A stretch of DNA of 61,060 bases from Frankia sp. QA3. Lineage in GTDB: Bacteria; Actinomycetota; Actinomycetes; Frankiales; Frankiaceae. A program made the translations under genes and the position numbers. Shown here in pieces: positions 20,615-28,448 of this stretch; position 1 is the stretch's first letter, and each line of letters opens with the position of its first letter. A model generated the notes under the pieces. It made no database searches. It was not told where the DNA came from and saw only the letters and a program-made list of their open reading frames with translations. Location: positions 381,386-442,445 of the forward strand of contig NZ_CM001489.1 in NCBI RefSeq assembly GCF_000262465.1. Reading direction: 5' to 3'.

Positions 20615-21201
20615 CGGGCTTTGGTTCCTCTCCGCGGGCGGTGAACGTCCACAACAAATCAAGCCGTTCTCGGTGCCGGTGATGCCCGTCCTCGGGCATC
20701 GATCCGGTGTGCCGCCGGACCGGCGCGCAGCGGGCGGCGCCCTCCGACGGAGCCGGCTCCACCATGACGCCCGCCGGGTGCACCCCTGTGGGCACTACCC
20801 CGTCGCACCGGCTCCATCCCAGTCTGATCCCCATCTGTTCGTCTCCGTGACGCGCGGGTGGCGGTTGGAAGAACAGCCGGCGCGAACTGGCGGGACGGCA
20901 CCCGTGAGACACACCACGCCAGGCACCGACCGCGGGGGTGACGACCTCGTCCGGCGGCCCGGACGGCCGGGGGCGCGGGCGGCGACGTGAGCCAGGCCGC
21001 ACCGGCAGTTGTCCGGTCCGGGCGCGGCCGCCGCGCGTGCGCCGCGATCCGGCGGCTAGACTCCGACACGTCGTAGAACACCGTCCGCTCCGTCCCCGGG
21101 GCTCCGTACAGTGCGGGTCGTCCGCCGATTCCGCCGATCGCGAGGTCGCTCTGTCTACCGAGGCCGCCCTTCGTCGCCGGCACGTCACCACACGCGGACC
21201 G
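20615..21201. other. Divergent spacer between tal and ctaB
   Basis: No gene supported. It holds the tal promoter region and, at 21056-21076, a -10 element plus operator for ctaB. Frames on both strands stay open here only because of base composition. Confidence 0.5.
21056..21076 (+). promoter_or_regulatory. Probable ctaB promoter and palindromic operator
   Basis: A -10-like TAGACT (21056-21061) runs into CTCCGACACGTCGTAG (21061-21076), an imperfect palindrome with CTnCGAC half-sites. Nearly the same 16-mer (14 of 16 identical) occurs at the ctaA promoter (25165-25180). The half-sites resemble those of BlaI/CopY-family repressors as I recall them; regulator identity is inference. Confidence 0.55.
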
Positions 21202-22680
21202 GTGCGGTCGGGCACCTCCACGTCGGTGATCGCCGGACCCACGCTCCAGCCTGCCCTGGACCATGTCCCGGCCCAGGGTGCCCCCGACCCCGCGCCCGCC
21301 CCGCGCCCGGAGGCCGAGCCCGCACCGACCGAGGTCGCCACGCTGTCCCACGGGACCGCGACGTCCAACGGCACCGCGATCTCGCACGGGACCGCGATCT
21401 CCAACGGGGTCGCGAAGCCCAACGGGACCGGGTTCTCGAACGGGGTCGCGATCTCGAACGGGACCGCGAAGTCCAACGGCACGGCGGTCTCGCGCGCGAC
21501 GGTGCCCCCGGCCGGCGCCGTCATGTCGAACGTGACGGTGATCCCCCACGGGTCCACGGCCGCAGGCGGCACGTCCGTCTCTAACGGCACGTCCGTCTCG
21601 AACGGCACGTCCGTCTCTAACGGCACGTCCGTCTCGAACGGGACCGCCCGGTCCAACGGCCCCGCTTCCCCCAGGGCGGCGCACGGCGCCGTCTCCGTTG
21701 GTGCGGCGTCGAACGGGACGGTGGTGCTCGGCGCGTCGAACGGCACGGTGGCCGCCTACGCGACGCCCGCCGCCGGTCCGGTGCCGCCCGCCGCAGGTGG
21801 GCTCGCCGCGGTGAACGCGAAGATCCGCGCCTACATCGCGCTCATGAAGCTGCGTGTGGTCGAGCTGCTGCTCATCACCACCGTGCCGGTGATGATGCTC
21901 GCGGACCGGGGGATGCCCTCGATCTGGCTGATCGTCGTGACCCTCGTCGCCGGCACCCTGGCGGCCGGCAGCGCCAACACGATCAACTGCTACGTCGACC
22001 GGGACATCGACCAGGTCATGGGCCGCACCAAGCGCCGCCCGCTGGTCCGTGCCACCGTCACCCCGACCGAGGCGCTCACCTTCGGCATCGCCATCGGCAT
22101 CGTCTCGACGCTGATGTTCGGCCTGCTGGTGAACTGGCCGTCGGCGCTGCTGGCAGACGGCGCGATCGCGTTCTACGTCTTCGTCTACACCCTCGGGCTC
22201 AAGCGCCGTACCCCGTCGAACATCGTCATCGGCGGCGCGGCCGGCTGCTTCCCGGTGCTCATCGGGTGGTCCGCGGTCACCGGCACCGTCAGCTGGTCCG
22301 CGGTGCTGCTGTTCGCCGTCGTGTTCTTCTGGACCCCGCCGCACTTCTGGGCGCTGGCGATGAAGTTCCGCGACGACTACGCCGCCGCCGGCATCCCGAT
22401 GCTGCCGGTCGTCGCCCCCGTCGAGGTGGTGACCCGGCGGATCCTCGGCTACTCGTACGCGATGGTGGCCGCGTCGCTCGCGCTGGTCCCGGTCGCCCAC
22501 ACCGGGCCGGTGTACCTCGTGTCCGCGGTGGTCGTCGGCGCCTGGTTCCTCGCCGAGGCGCACCGCATCGACCGCCGGACCCGCCGCGGCGACGATCCCC
22601 GCCCCATGCGTCTGTTCCACATGTCGATCACCTATCTGACCCTGCTGTTCGTGGCCATCGCGGTCACCGCCGTCGTCTGA
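21202..22680 (+). CDS. ctaB: Protoheme IX farnesyltransferase (haem O synthase) with repetitive N-terminal extension
   Basis: The C-terminal 290 residues are a complete UbiA-type prenyltransferase converting haem B to haem O for cytochrome oxidase. Seen: seven or more membrane segments, the Asp-rich motif [27 protein letters not shown] and [19 protein letters not shown]. Upstream lie about 200 residues of Ser-Asn-Gly-Thr repeats from 18-bp units, unlike normal CtaB, which has about 30 residues before the first helix. GTG 21202 is the first in-frame start after the promoter-like 21056-21076. GTG 21811, seven bases after AGGTGGG, would give a conventional protein of 289 residues. The enzyme call is firm; the start is not. 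Confidence 0.88.
   Translation: MRSGTSTSVIAGPTLQPALDHVPAQGAPDPAPAPRPEAEPAPTEVATLSHGTATSNGTAISHGTAISNGVAKPNGTGFSNGVAISNGTAKSNGTAVSRATVPPAGAVMSNVTVIPHGSTAAGGTSVSNGTSVSNGTSVSNGTSVSNGTARSNGPASPRAAHGAVSVGAASNGTVVLGASNGTVAAYATPAAGPVPPAAGGLAAVNAKIRAYIALMKLRVVELLLITTVPVMMLADRGMPSIWLIVVTLVAGTLAAGSANTINCYVDRDIDQVMGRTKRRPLVRATVTPTEALTFGIAIGIVSTLMFGLLVNWPSALLADGAIAFYVFVYTLGLKRRTPSNIVIGGAAGCFPVLIGWSAVTGTVSWSAVLLFAVVFFWTPPHFWALAMKFRDDYAAAGIPMLPVVAPVEVVTRRILGYSYAMVAASLALVPVAHTGPVYLVSAVVVGAWFLAEAHRIDRRTRRGDDPRPMRLFHMSITYLTLLFVAIAVTAVV
21337..21480 (+). repeat. 18-bp repeats, block A of the ctaB 5' region
   Basis: Eight degenerate 18-bp units reading ACCGCGATCTCSAACGGG or similar, encoding T-A-I-S-N-G-type hexapeptides on the plus strand. 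Confidence 0.9.
21571..21642 (+). repeat. 18-bp repeats, block B of the ctaB 5' region
   Basis: Four near-identical units of ACGTCCGTCTCKAACGGC (21571-21588, 21589-21606, 21607-21624, 21625-21642) encoding TSVSNG. Related to block A but more homogeneous, so probably a recent expansion. Confidence 0.95.
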
Positions 22681-22698
22681 CCCGAGCCTGACCAGGGT

Positions 22699-22737
22699 GA
22701 GTCCTTCTCCCCGAGCTCAGCTCGGGGAGAAGGACTC
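22699..22737. terminator. Bidirectional hairpin terminator after ctaB
   Basis: Perfect 19-bp inverted repeat with a single-base loop (22718); arms 22699-22717 and 22719-22737. It lies between ctaB (plus) and the convergent regulator relic and overlaps the relic's stop codon. Suits termination from both sides. Confidence 0.8.
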
Positions 22738-23288
22738 GGAGCCGATGACCCGGATGAGGTCGAGGGCAGCCCGGCCGGGGGAGCCGGGCGCGGCCGTGTG
22801 AATGATCAGGCGTTGGTCGCGTTCGGGGATGGGCAGCGACTCGCAGTCGACGTCGAACACCCCGACCTGCGGGTGGTACAGGCGCCTGGTCGTGCTGCGC
22901 CGCACCCGGACCTCGTGCGCCCGCCACAGCCGGTCGAACTCGTCGCTGGCCGCGGACAGCCGGCGAACCAGTCGGCGCACCCCCGGATCGTGCGGGTAGC
23001 GGGCGGCGGCGCGCAGGTCCGCGAGCGCCTCCCGGCGAAAGCACTCCCTCGACCGTGGGTCGTGAGGCGCCCTCGGGCGGTTCTACGGTGAAGCTGCTCA
23101 GCGCCGTGAGGACCTGCCGGCACGGATGCGGCCCGCGGGCCTGCTCCAGCCGGATGTACCTGCTCCAGCCGGATGTACCTGCTCCAGCCGGAGTAGCCGG
23201 AGTAATAGTCCACCGAGATGCCGGCCAGCCAGGCCACCTCCTCGCGGCGCAGGCCGGGCAGGAAGTCCGCGAGTTCGGTCCGATCCAC
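22717..23288 (-). pseudogene. Degraded XRE/MmyB-type transcriptional regulator
   Basis: Three fragments in three frames match an XRE-type HTH with an MmyB-like ligand domain. The N-terminus (start GTG 23288) reads VDRTELADF then GLRREEVAWLAGISVDYY, lacking about 20 residues normally between them. A middle piece in another frame has RLEQARGPHPCRQVLTAL. The C-terminus in a third frame reads FRREALADLRAAARYPHD then LWRAHEVRVRR and YHPQVGVFDVDCESL to the end. The break after DYY coincides with a 19-bp tandem repeat whose period shifts the frame. It cannot make the full protein. Confidence 0.8.
23141..23197 (-). repeat. 19-bp tandem repeat breaking the regulator
   Basis: Units starting CTGCTCCAGCCGGA at 23141, 23160 and 23179 (period 19). 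The unit derives from the codons for the R-L-E-Q stretch of the HTH. Because 19 is not a multiple of 3, each extra copy shifts the frame. Confidence 0.92.
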
Positions 23289-23364
23289 ACCGACCGTCCT
23301 TGCGCCCGGACCGCGCCGGCCTGGGAGGGACCATCGAGCCCACGTTCGGTGCCGGGGAGCGCTG

Positions 23365-23796
23365 TCAGCTGATCTTGTCTCCGTACACGTGGTCGACCGT
23401 CATCGTCATGAGCACCCTGCGGTCGGACACCATCACCGACCGGTACTCGTCCCAGTCCGGATGCTCCCCGGCGGCGATGCGGTAGTAGTCCACCAGTGCC
23501 TGCACCTCGGGACCGTGGAGGTCCGTCCCCGGCCCGGTGAGTGTCGCCGTGCCCTCGGCGGTGGCCCACGCCCCGCCGTCGGGGCTGGTGACCTCCAGCG
23601 TGGCTCGTGGGTCCCGACGCAGATTCGCCGTCTTGGCCCGTCCCTCAGTCATCGAAACGTAGATGACACCGGCCTCACGGTCGAAGAAGGGCAGAACGGG
23701 GGAAAGCTGGGGACGGCCGTCCGACTTGATCGTGGCAAGGACACCGAGTCGACTCTCCGCGAGCAGCGCGCGTGGGTCGAAGGGCGTGATGGTCAT
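23365..23796 (-). CDS. PPOX-class F420/FMN-dependent oxidoreductase
   Basis: 143-residue split-barrel flavin/deazaflavin-binding protein of the pyridoxamine 5'-phosphate oxidase-like superfamily. Seen: LLAESRLGVLATIKSDGRPQ at the N-terminus, LPFFDREAGVIYVS, GRAKTANLRRDPRATLEV in the core and DWDEYRSVMVSDRRVLMTM near the end. This pattern matches the actinobacterial F420-dependent subgroup (inference). ATG 23796 is preferred to TTG 23808. Ribosome-binding site weak. Substrate unknown. Confidence 0.85.
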   Translation of the reverse strand: MTITPFDPRALLAESRLGVLATIKSDGRPQLSPVLPFFDREAGVIYVSMTEGRAKTANLRRDPRATLEVTSPDGGAWATAEGTATLTGPGTDLHGPEVQALVDYYRIAAGEHPDWDEYRSVMVSDRRVLMTMTVDHVYGDKIS

Positions 23797-24092
23797 GTCC
23801 GAGGCCAACCCGCGGCCAAACGCCGCCTATTCCTGGCCACGCAAGGCCGCCGACCGGTCCTAGACGAATACGTCTCATCGGCTGTCGGAACTGTCATCAT
23901 CGTGATCACCGGGCCGGGGGTGTCGTCGATCATCGGACCCGGGCATCGTCCCACCCGCCACCGACGGAAAACCGCCACGAACCACCAGACCGGATCGCCT
24001 CCGCATCTGCCGCACCAGCCCGGAGCCCTCCGGCCGTATCGCGGGAGCGAGGGCCCTCCTGGGCCGGCCACGTCCACGGCGCGGTCCTCCGG

Positions 24093-25154
24093 TCAGGGAC
24101 GGGGCGCGCCCAGGGCCAGGGGGACGGCCGCCGGGGCGGGCAAGGCCGGCGCCCCGGGGGTGGGCGTCGCGTCCGGCGCCGGGGCGTCGCTCGTGGGAAC
24201 GCCCGCTGCCGGAGTCTCCGTCCCTGGGATAGGCGTTGCCGGGGCGGCGGTGGTCGCCGCGGTCGCGGCGTCGGCTGTGAGGGCCGGGCGGGTGACCATG
24301 GCGAGCCACAGGCGCAGCGCGACGACCCACATCACGGTGGCGCCGGTCATGTGCAGGGCGACGAGGACGGACGGGATGCCGAGGAAGTACTGAGCGAACC
24401 CGAGGCCGGCCTGCGCGACGACGACGGCGACCAGGACGAGCGATTCGCGCCGGGCCGCCGCGGGGGCGGCGGTGACGCGCACCGCGAACGCCATCGCCGC
24501 GACCAGGCCGGTCAGCAGCATCGCGCCGTCGGCGTGCAGCTGGGAGACGTTGACGATGTCGAAGCCGAACCTGGCGGGGTGCTCGCTGTCGCCGCTGTGC
24601 GGGCCGGTCCCGGTCACCACCGTGCCGAGGACGAGGACCCCCGCCGAGACGACGACGAGCAGCCGGGCCAGCCACAGCAGCGCGGGGGCGACCGCCGGGG
24701 TCACCTGGCCGGCACCCTGGCGGGCGCGGCGGTCGAGGACGACCGCGTTCCACAGCAGCACCATGGACAGCAGGAAGTGGGCGGCGACGGTGGCCGGGTG
24801 CAGCTTCGTCAGGACGGTGATCCCGCCCAGCACCGCCTGGCCGAGGTAGCCCAGCCAGAGCCCGAACGACAGCCGGGTCAGATCGCGGCGCCGCCCGCCG
24901 CGCAGCCGCAGCGCCATCAGCGGGGTGATGAGCACCACCGCGCCGACGACCAGGCCGACGAGCCGGTTGCCGAACTCGATCGCGCCGTGCAGGGCGTACT
25001 CGGAGTGCGGCGTGAACGAGCCGTCGCCGCACTGCGGCCAGGTCGGGCAGCCCAGGCCGGAGCCGCTGAGCCGGACGACTCCGCCGCTGACCACGATCAG
25101 GGACAGCAGGAAGACGTTGAGCGCGGTGACGAGCTGGAACGCGCGCCGGCTCAC
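24093..25154 (-). CDS. ctaA: Haem A synthase (COX15/CtaA family)
   Basis: 353-residue polytopic protein oxidising haem O to haem A, the step after CtaB. About eight membrane helices are visible, with the conserved cysteine pair in GCPTWPQC in the first outer loop. A 60-residue Ala/Pro/Thr tail follows the last helix. GTG 25154, 10 nt after CGGAG, is preferred: it begins just before helix 1 and lies downstream of a TACTAT -10 element and palindrome at 25165-25203. Longer starts (ATG 25199 and beyond) would place these inside the gene. It is followed across an 18-bp repeat array by transcription from the ABC exporter genes. Confidence 0.93.
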   Translation of the reverse strand: MSRRAFQLVTALNVFLLSLIVVSGGVVRLSGSGLGCPTWPQCGDGSFTPHSEYALHGAIEFGNRLVGLVVGAVVLITPLMALRLRGGRRRDLTRLSFGLWLGYLGQAVLGGITVLTKLHPATVAAHFLLSMVLLWNAVVLDRRARQGAGQVTPAVAPALLWLARLLVVVSAGVLVLGTVVTGTGPHSGDSEHPARFGFDIVNVSQLHADGAMLLTGLVAAMAFAVRVTAAPAAARRESLVLVAVVVAQAGLGFAQYFLGIPSVLVALHMTGATVMWVVALRLWLAMVTRPALTADAATAATTAAPATPIPGTETPAAGVPTSDAPAPDATPTPGAPALPAPAAVPLALGAPRP

Positions 25155-25164
25155 CAGCGGCAAT

Positions 25165-25203
25165 CTCCGACGCGTTGTAGAAGCTGGCACGGGTGCCATA
25201 GTA
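25165..25203 (-). promoter_or_regulatory. Probable ctaA promoter and palindromic operator
   Basis: On the minus strand TACTAT (25198-25203) is a good -10 hexamer. The 16-mer at 25165-25180 (plus strand CTCCGACGCGTTGTAG) lies just downstream and matches the ctaB element at 14 of 16 positions. Its end supplies the CGGAG that serves as the ctaA ribosome-binding site. Confidence 0.55.
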
Positions 25204-25256
25204 ACGCCCGGTGCGCCCCCGACTGGCCGGTCGGACGCCGTCCGGCCCGGTCGGGT

Positions 25257-25346
25257 CATTCGCGGCGGTCGGGTCATTCGCGGCGGTCGGGTCGTGCGCG
25301 GCGGTCGGGTCGTGCGCGGCGGTCGGGTCGTGCGCGGCGGCCGGTC
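25257..25346 (-). repeat. 18-bp tandem repeat between the ABC permease and ctaA
   Basis: Five 18-bp units (25257-25274, 25275-25292, 25293-25310, 25311-25328, 25329-25346) of CRTKCGCGGCGGTCGGGT type. The last overlaps the permease stop codon, as the pgk array overlaps the pgk stop. Confidence 0.95.
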
Positions 25347-26190
25347 ATTCCCAGCGGAAGGTGCGGGCGGCCAGGCCCAGGCTCACCACGGCCCACACCG
25401 CGAGCACGACCAGGTTGCGGACCCCGGGGCCGGAACCGTCGGCGAGGACGTCGCGCAGCCCGTCGGACAGCGCCGCGGTGGGCAGCACCTCGGCGATCGC
25501 CCGCAGCCAGTCGGGCAGCTTCGACAGGGGGAAGACCACCCCGCCGATCAACAGCAGCGCCAGGTAGACGCCGTTGGCGGCGGCGAGCGTCGCCTCGGCG
25601 CGCAGGGTGCCGGCCATGAGCAGGCCGAGCCCAGAGAAGGCCGCGGTGCCGAGCACCAGCAGCGCCAGCACCGACGGCACGGCGGCCGCTGCGCCGCCCG
25701 GATCCCAGCCCAGCGCGAAGCCGACCGCGATCAGCAGGACGAGCTGGATGACCTCGACGGCGAGCACCGCCGCGGTCTTGCCCGCGAGCAGGATCGAGCG
25801 GGGTAGCGGCGTCGCCCCGAGCCGTTTGAGCACCCCGTAGGAGCGTTCGAAACCGGTGGCGATCGCCTGGCCGGTGAACGCGGTCGACATCACCGCGAGC
25901 GCCAGCACCCCGGGGACGAGGAAGTCGACCGACTTCTCGGTGTCGCTCGGCAGCACGTCCACGGCGGTGAAGAAGGCGAGCAGGCCGACCGGGATGATCA
26001 TGGTCAGCAGTACGGACTCGCCGCGGCGCAGGGTGAGGATCAGTTCGAGCCGGGTCTGCGCGGCGAACATCCGGGCGCGGGAGGCGGCCGCCGGCGCCGG
26101 GCGCAGGTCGAGCAGGCCGGCGCCGCCGCGGCCACCGGCTGGTCCCCGGGCGCCTGGGCCGGACGCGCCGACAGCGTCGGTGGCGGTCAT
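25345..26190 (-). CDS. ABC-2 type exporter permease
   Basis: 281-residue membrane subunit of an ABC-2 exporter with six hydrophobic segments. The N-terminus has about 55 low-complexity residues, then LRRGESVLLTMIIPVGLLAFF and the ABC-2 signature region YGVLKRLGATPLPRS. ATG 26190 overlaps the ATPase stop by ATGA. The ctaA-permease-ATPase neighbourhood resembles mycobacterial Rv1456c-Rv1457c-Rv1458c as I remember it, which would tie the exporter to cytochrome oxidase or haem A biogenesis; its substrate is unknown. Confidence 0.9.
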   Translation of the reverse strand: MTATDAVGASGPGARGPAGGRGGAGLLDLRPAPAAASRARMFAAQTRLELILTLRRGESVLLTMIIPVGLLAFFTAVDVLPSDTEKSVDFLVPGVLALAVMSTAFTGQAIATGFERSYGVLKRLGATPLPRSILLAGKTAAVLAVEVIQLVLLIAVGFALGWDPGGAAAAVPSVLALLVLGTAAFSGLGLLMAGTLRAEATLAAANGVYLALLLIGGVVFPLSKLPDWLRAIAEVLPTAALSDGLRDVLADGSGPGVRNLVVLAVWAVVSLGLAARTFRWE

Positions 26191-27290
26191 GCGCCCAGCT
26201 CCGAACCGGTCAGCTCCACGAAGACGTCCTCCAGCGTTCGTTGCTCGACCCGGAGATCCTCCGCGAGCACGCCGTTGCCGGCGCACCAGGCGGTCACCGC
26301 GGCGAGCAGCTGCGGGTCGACCGTGCCCTGGACCAGGTAGTGCCCGACCGGCCCCTCGTGGGCGGTGGTGCCGTCCGGCAGCGCGAGCAGCAGCTTGCCG
26401 AGCTCCAGCCCGGTGGGGGCACGGAAGCGCAGCTGCCCCTCGGCGCCGCCGCGGGTGAGCTCCGCGGGCGAGCCGACGGCCACGACCCGACCGCGGTTGA
26501 TGATGATCACCTGGTCGGCGAGGCGCTCGGCCTCGTCCATCGCGTGGGTGGTGAGCACGACGGTGACGCCGGCCGTGCGCAGCTCCTCGATCAGCTCCCA
26601 GGTGGTGCGCCGGCCCGCGACGTCCAGCCCGGCCGTCGGCTCGTCGAGGAACACCAGCTCGGGGCGGCCGACCACGGCCATCGCCAGTGACAGCCGCTGC
26701 TGCTGGCCGCCGGACAGGCGGCGGAACGGGGTGCCGGCGGACTCGGTCAGGCCGAGCCGGTCCAGCAGCGCCGCGGGATCGAGCGGGTTGCGGTGGTGCG
26801 CGGCGACCAGGCGCAGCATCTCCCCGGCCCGGGCGCCCGGGTACATCCCGCCGGACTGGAGCATCACGCCGACGCGGGGGCGCAGGGCGACCGCGTCCGC
26901 GATCGGGTCACGGCCCAGGATGCGGACCTCGCCCCCGTCGGCCCGGCGGAAGCCCTCGCAGATCTCCACCGTCGTCGTCTTCCCGGCGCCGTTGGGGCCC
27001 AGCATCGCCGTCACCGAGCCGACCGGGACGCTCAGCGACAGGCCGTCGACCGCACGTATCCGGCCATCGGGGGAGGCGGCCCGCCCTGCGGGTACCGCGA
27101 GCGTGGCGGGCATCGTCGAGACCTCGGTGAACGGAGCGGGCCGGATACCCGCAGCGGCGGGGCCGCGCCGGCCACGTCGACCGGGGCCCCGGGAGCCCTC
27201 GGCGCGGGCGGGCCCGGACCGGGAGGGAACGGACCGCGCGGAGTAGGTCTTCACGAGGCCCGTGACGCTGACTGCCAGGATCTCGGCCAC
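26187..27290 (-). CDS. ABC exporter ATP-binding protein
   Basis: 367-residue nucleotide-binding subunit paired with the following permease. Walker A GPNGAGKTT, signature LSGGQQQRLSLAMA, Walker B LVFLDEPTAGLD and the H-loop LTTHAMDEAE are intact. After the first strand (VTGLVKTYS) there is an insert of about 45 Arg/Gly/Pro-rich residues before RAVDGLSLSV. The GTG start has TAGGATCG upstream. An internal ATG at residue 60 would remove the first strand and is unlikely. Confidence 0.92.
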   Translation of the reverse strand: MAEILAVSVTGLVKTYSARSVPSRSGPARAEGSRGPGRRGRRGPAAAGIRPAPFTEVSTMPATLAVPAGRAASPDGRIRAVDGLSLSVPVGSVTAMLGPNGAGKTTTVEICEGFRRADGGEVRILGRDPIADAVALRPRVGVMLQSGGMYPGARAGEMLRLVAAHHRNPLDPAALLDRLGLTESAGTPFRRLSGGQQQRLSLAMAVVGRPELVFLDEPTAGLDVAGRRTTWELIEELRTAGVTVVLTTHAMDEAERLADQVIIINRGRVVAVGSPAELTRGGAEGQLRFRAPTGLELGKLLLALPDGTTAHEGPVGHYLVQGTVDPQLLAAVTAWCAGNGVLAEDLRVEQRTLEDVFVELTGSELGA

Positions 27291-27310
27291 CTGGCGATCC
27301 TACGGATCCG

Positions 27311-27434
27311 ACCGGGGGGGAGGGGGGGCGGATCCCCGCCGCCTCGGAGCCGCCCGCCGGTCGGGCGTCGCGTCGAGCGCCGCCCGACCCGACCACGTTC
27401 CCCCCAACGGCCCCCCCAACGCCCCCCCCAACAG
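27311..27434. repeat. G and C homopolymer tracts upstream of the ABC operon
   Basis: G7-A-G7 at 27314-27328, about 25 bases upstream of the ATPase start, and C6, C7 and C8 runs each followed by AAC (27398-27434). Such runs are slippage-prone, and the G tract could form a quadruplex. Nothing else is recognisable in this 195-bp spacer. Confidence 0.8.
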
Positions 27435-27485
27435 CCTCAGCGCCCGACCAGAGCGCGCCGCCCGATCCGACCGTGGCACGCACCG

Positions 27486-28025
27486 TCAACTTCGCTGCTG
27501 GGGCGGCCGGATGGGCAGGACCCGCCGCCGCGCGCCGACCGCCACCGGCTCGCCCGGCTCCACCAGCGCTCCCCAGGCGCCGAGTCGTTCGTAGAGCATC
27601 GACGGGGTCGTGCTGTAGAGCCGGGACAGCGACTGCAGATCGGAGCGGCGCAGCCGCAGGATGTCGCGGGAGCTGTCCGAGCGTAGGACCTGCACGATCG
27701 CGATCCAGCGCCGCAGCGGGCCGGTCCGGGTCGGCGGCAGCTTGCGCAGCCGGCGCAGGTCGATGACGAGTGGGGGAAGGTGGTCGATGTCACGGCGGTC
27801 GGCTGCCGGAGGGACCAGCAGGGTCGCCGGAACGTCGTACAACTCGGCGAGCTCGACGAGCCGGTGCACCCGCAGGGTGCGGGAGCCTCGTTCGTAGGCC
27901 CCCAGAGTTCCCGCGGTCCACCGGCCGTGGGTGCGCTCCTGGACATCCAGGAGCGACATGCCACGCCGATTGCGCGCCGCGCGAAGCCGGCGCCCGAGCT
28001 CCAGGGCGTAGTCCGCCTCGGTCAC
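27486..28025 (-). CDS. BldD-like transcriptional regulator (paralogue)
   Basis: 179 residues with the BldD layout: an N-terminal XRE-type HTH (about 5-72, ELGRRLRAARNRRGMSL ... GRWTAGTLGAYERGSRT) and the BldD-type C-terminal domain (about 85-155, PLVIDLRRLRKLPPTRTGPL). BldD binds cyclic di-GMP through RxD-x8-RxxD. Here R115-S-D117, eight residues, then R126-R-S-D129 fit exactly, although the usual RGD and RQDD wording has changed. GTG 28025 follows GGAG and gives the expected length (BldD is about 167). A longer frame upstream to 28256 lacks family sequence. Divergence and isolation suggest a paralogue, not the master regulator itself. Confidence 0.85.
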   Translation of the reverse strand: MTEADYALELGRRLRAARNRRGMSLLDVQERTHGRWTAGTLGAYERGSRTLRVHRLVELAELYDVPATLLVPPAADRRDIDHLPPLVIDLRRLRKLPPTRTGPLRRWIAIVQVLRSDSSRDILRLRRSDLQSLSRLYSTTPSMLYERLGAWGALVEPGEPVAVGARRRVLPIRPPQQRS

Positions 28026-28448
28026 GGTCTCCGTCCGGGTCAGGTCGACAGGAGACGCCAACCGCCCCCAGTGACAGCCTGTCAGGCATCGGTGCGCCTG
28101 GCAGGCGGTTCGACCAAGAAGGCGCGAGGGAATGTGTCCCTGGGGTGGTCTCGTGAATGCGGGGTGCAGCAGATTTCGGGGTGGAGTCGTTCCTGGTGGT
28201 GGCGTTCGGTGACCGACTTGCGTCACTTGTCGCGAGGTCGCGGCTGCGGAATCCACGGCGGGGGGCGGTCCTGCCCGCTCAGCGATCGCCGAAGCAGGTC
28301 AGCGGAGTGCGTTGCCGCGGCTTGTTGTGCAGGTACAGGTGCCCGACCTCGGCTCGTCCCAGCGCCGGCAGGGGATTTCGGGGCGAGCCGTGCAAGGCCT
28401 GGCCATGCGGGTGGCCCCCGTCACGGCGATGACCATGAGTAACGACGA
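28026..28448. other. 423-bp gap between glpK and the BldD-like gene
   Basis: No gene supported on either strand; it must contain the promoter of the BldD-like gene. No inverted repeat stood out. Confidence 0.4.

Noticed and set aside
20421..21746. Minus-strand frame across the tal-ctaB spacer with Pro-Phe-Glu repeats
   Set aside because: It arises from the reverse of the 18-bp repeats and overlaps the start of tal in another frame; no ribosome-binding site or family match. The plus strand leads into a real enzyme.
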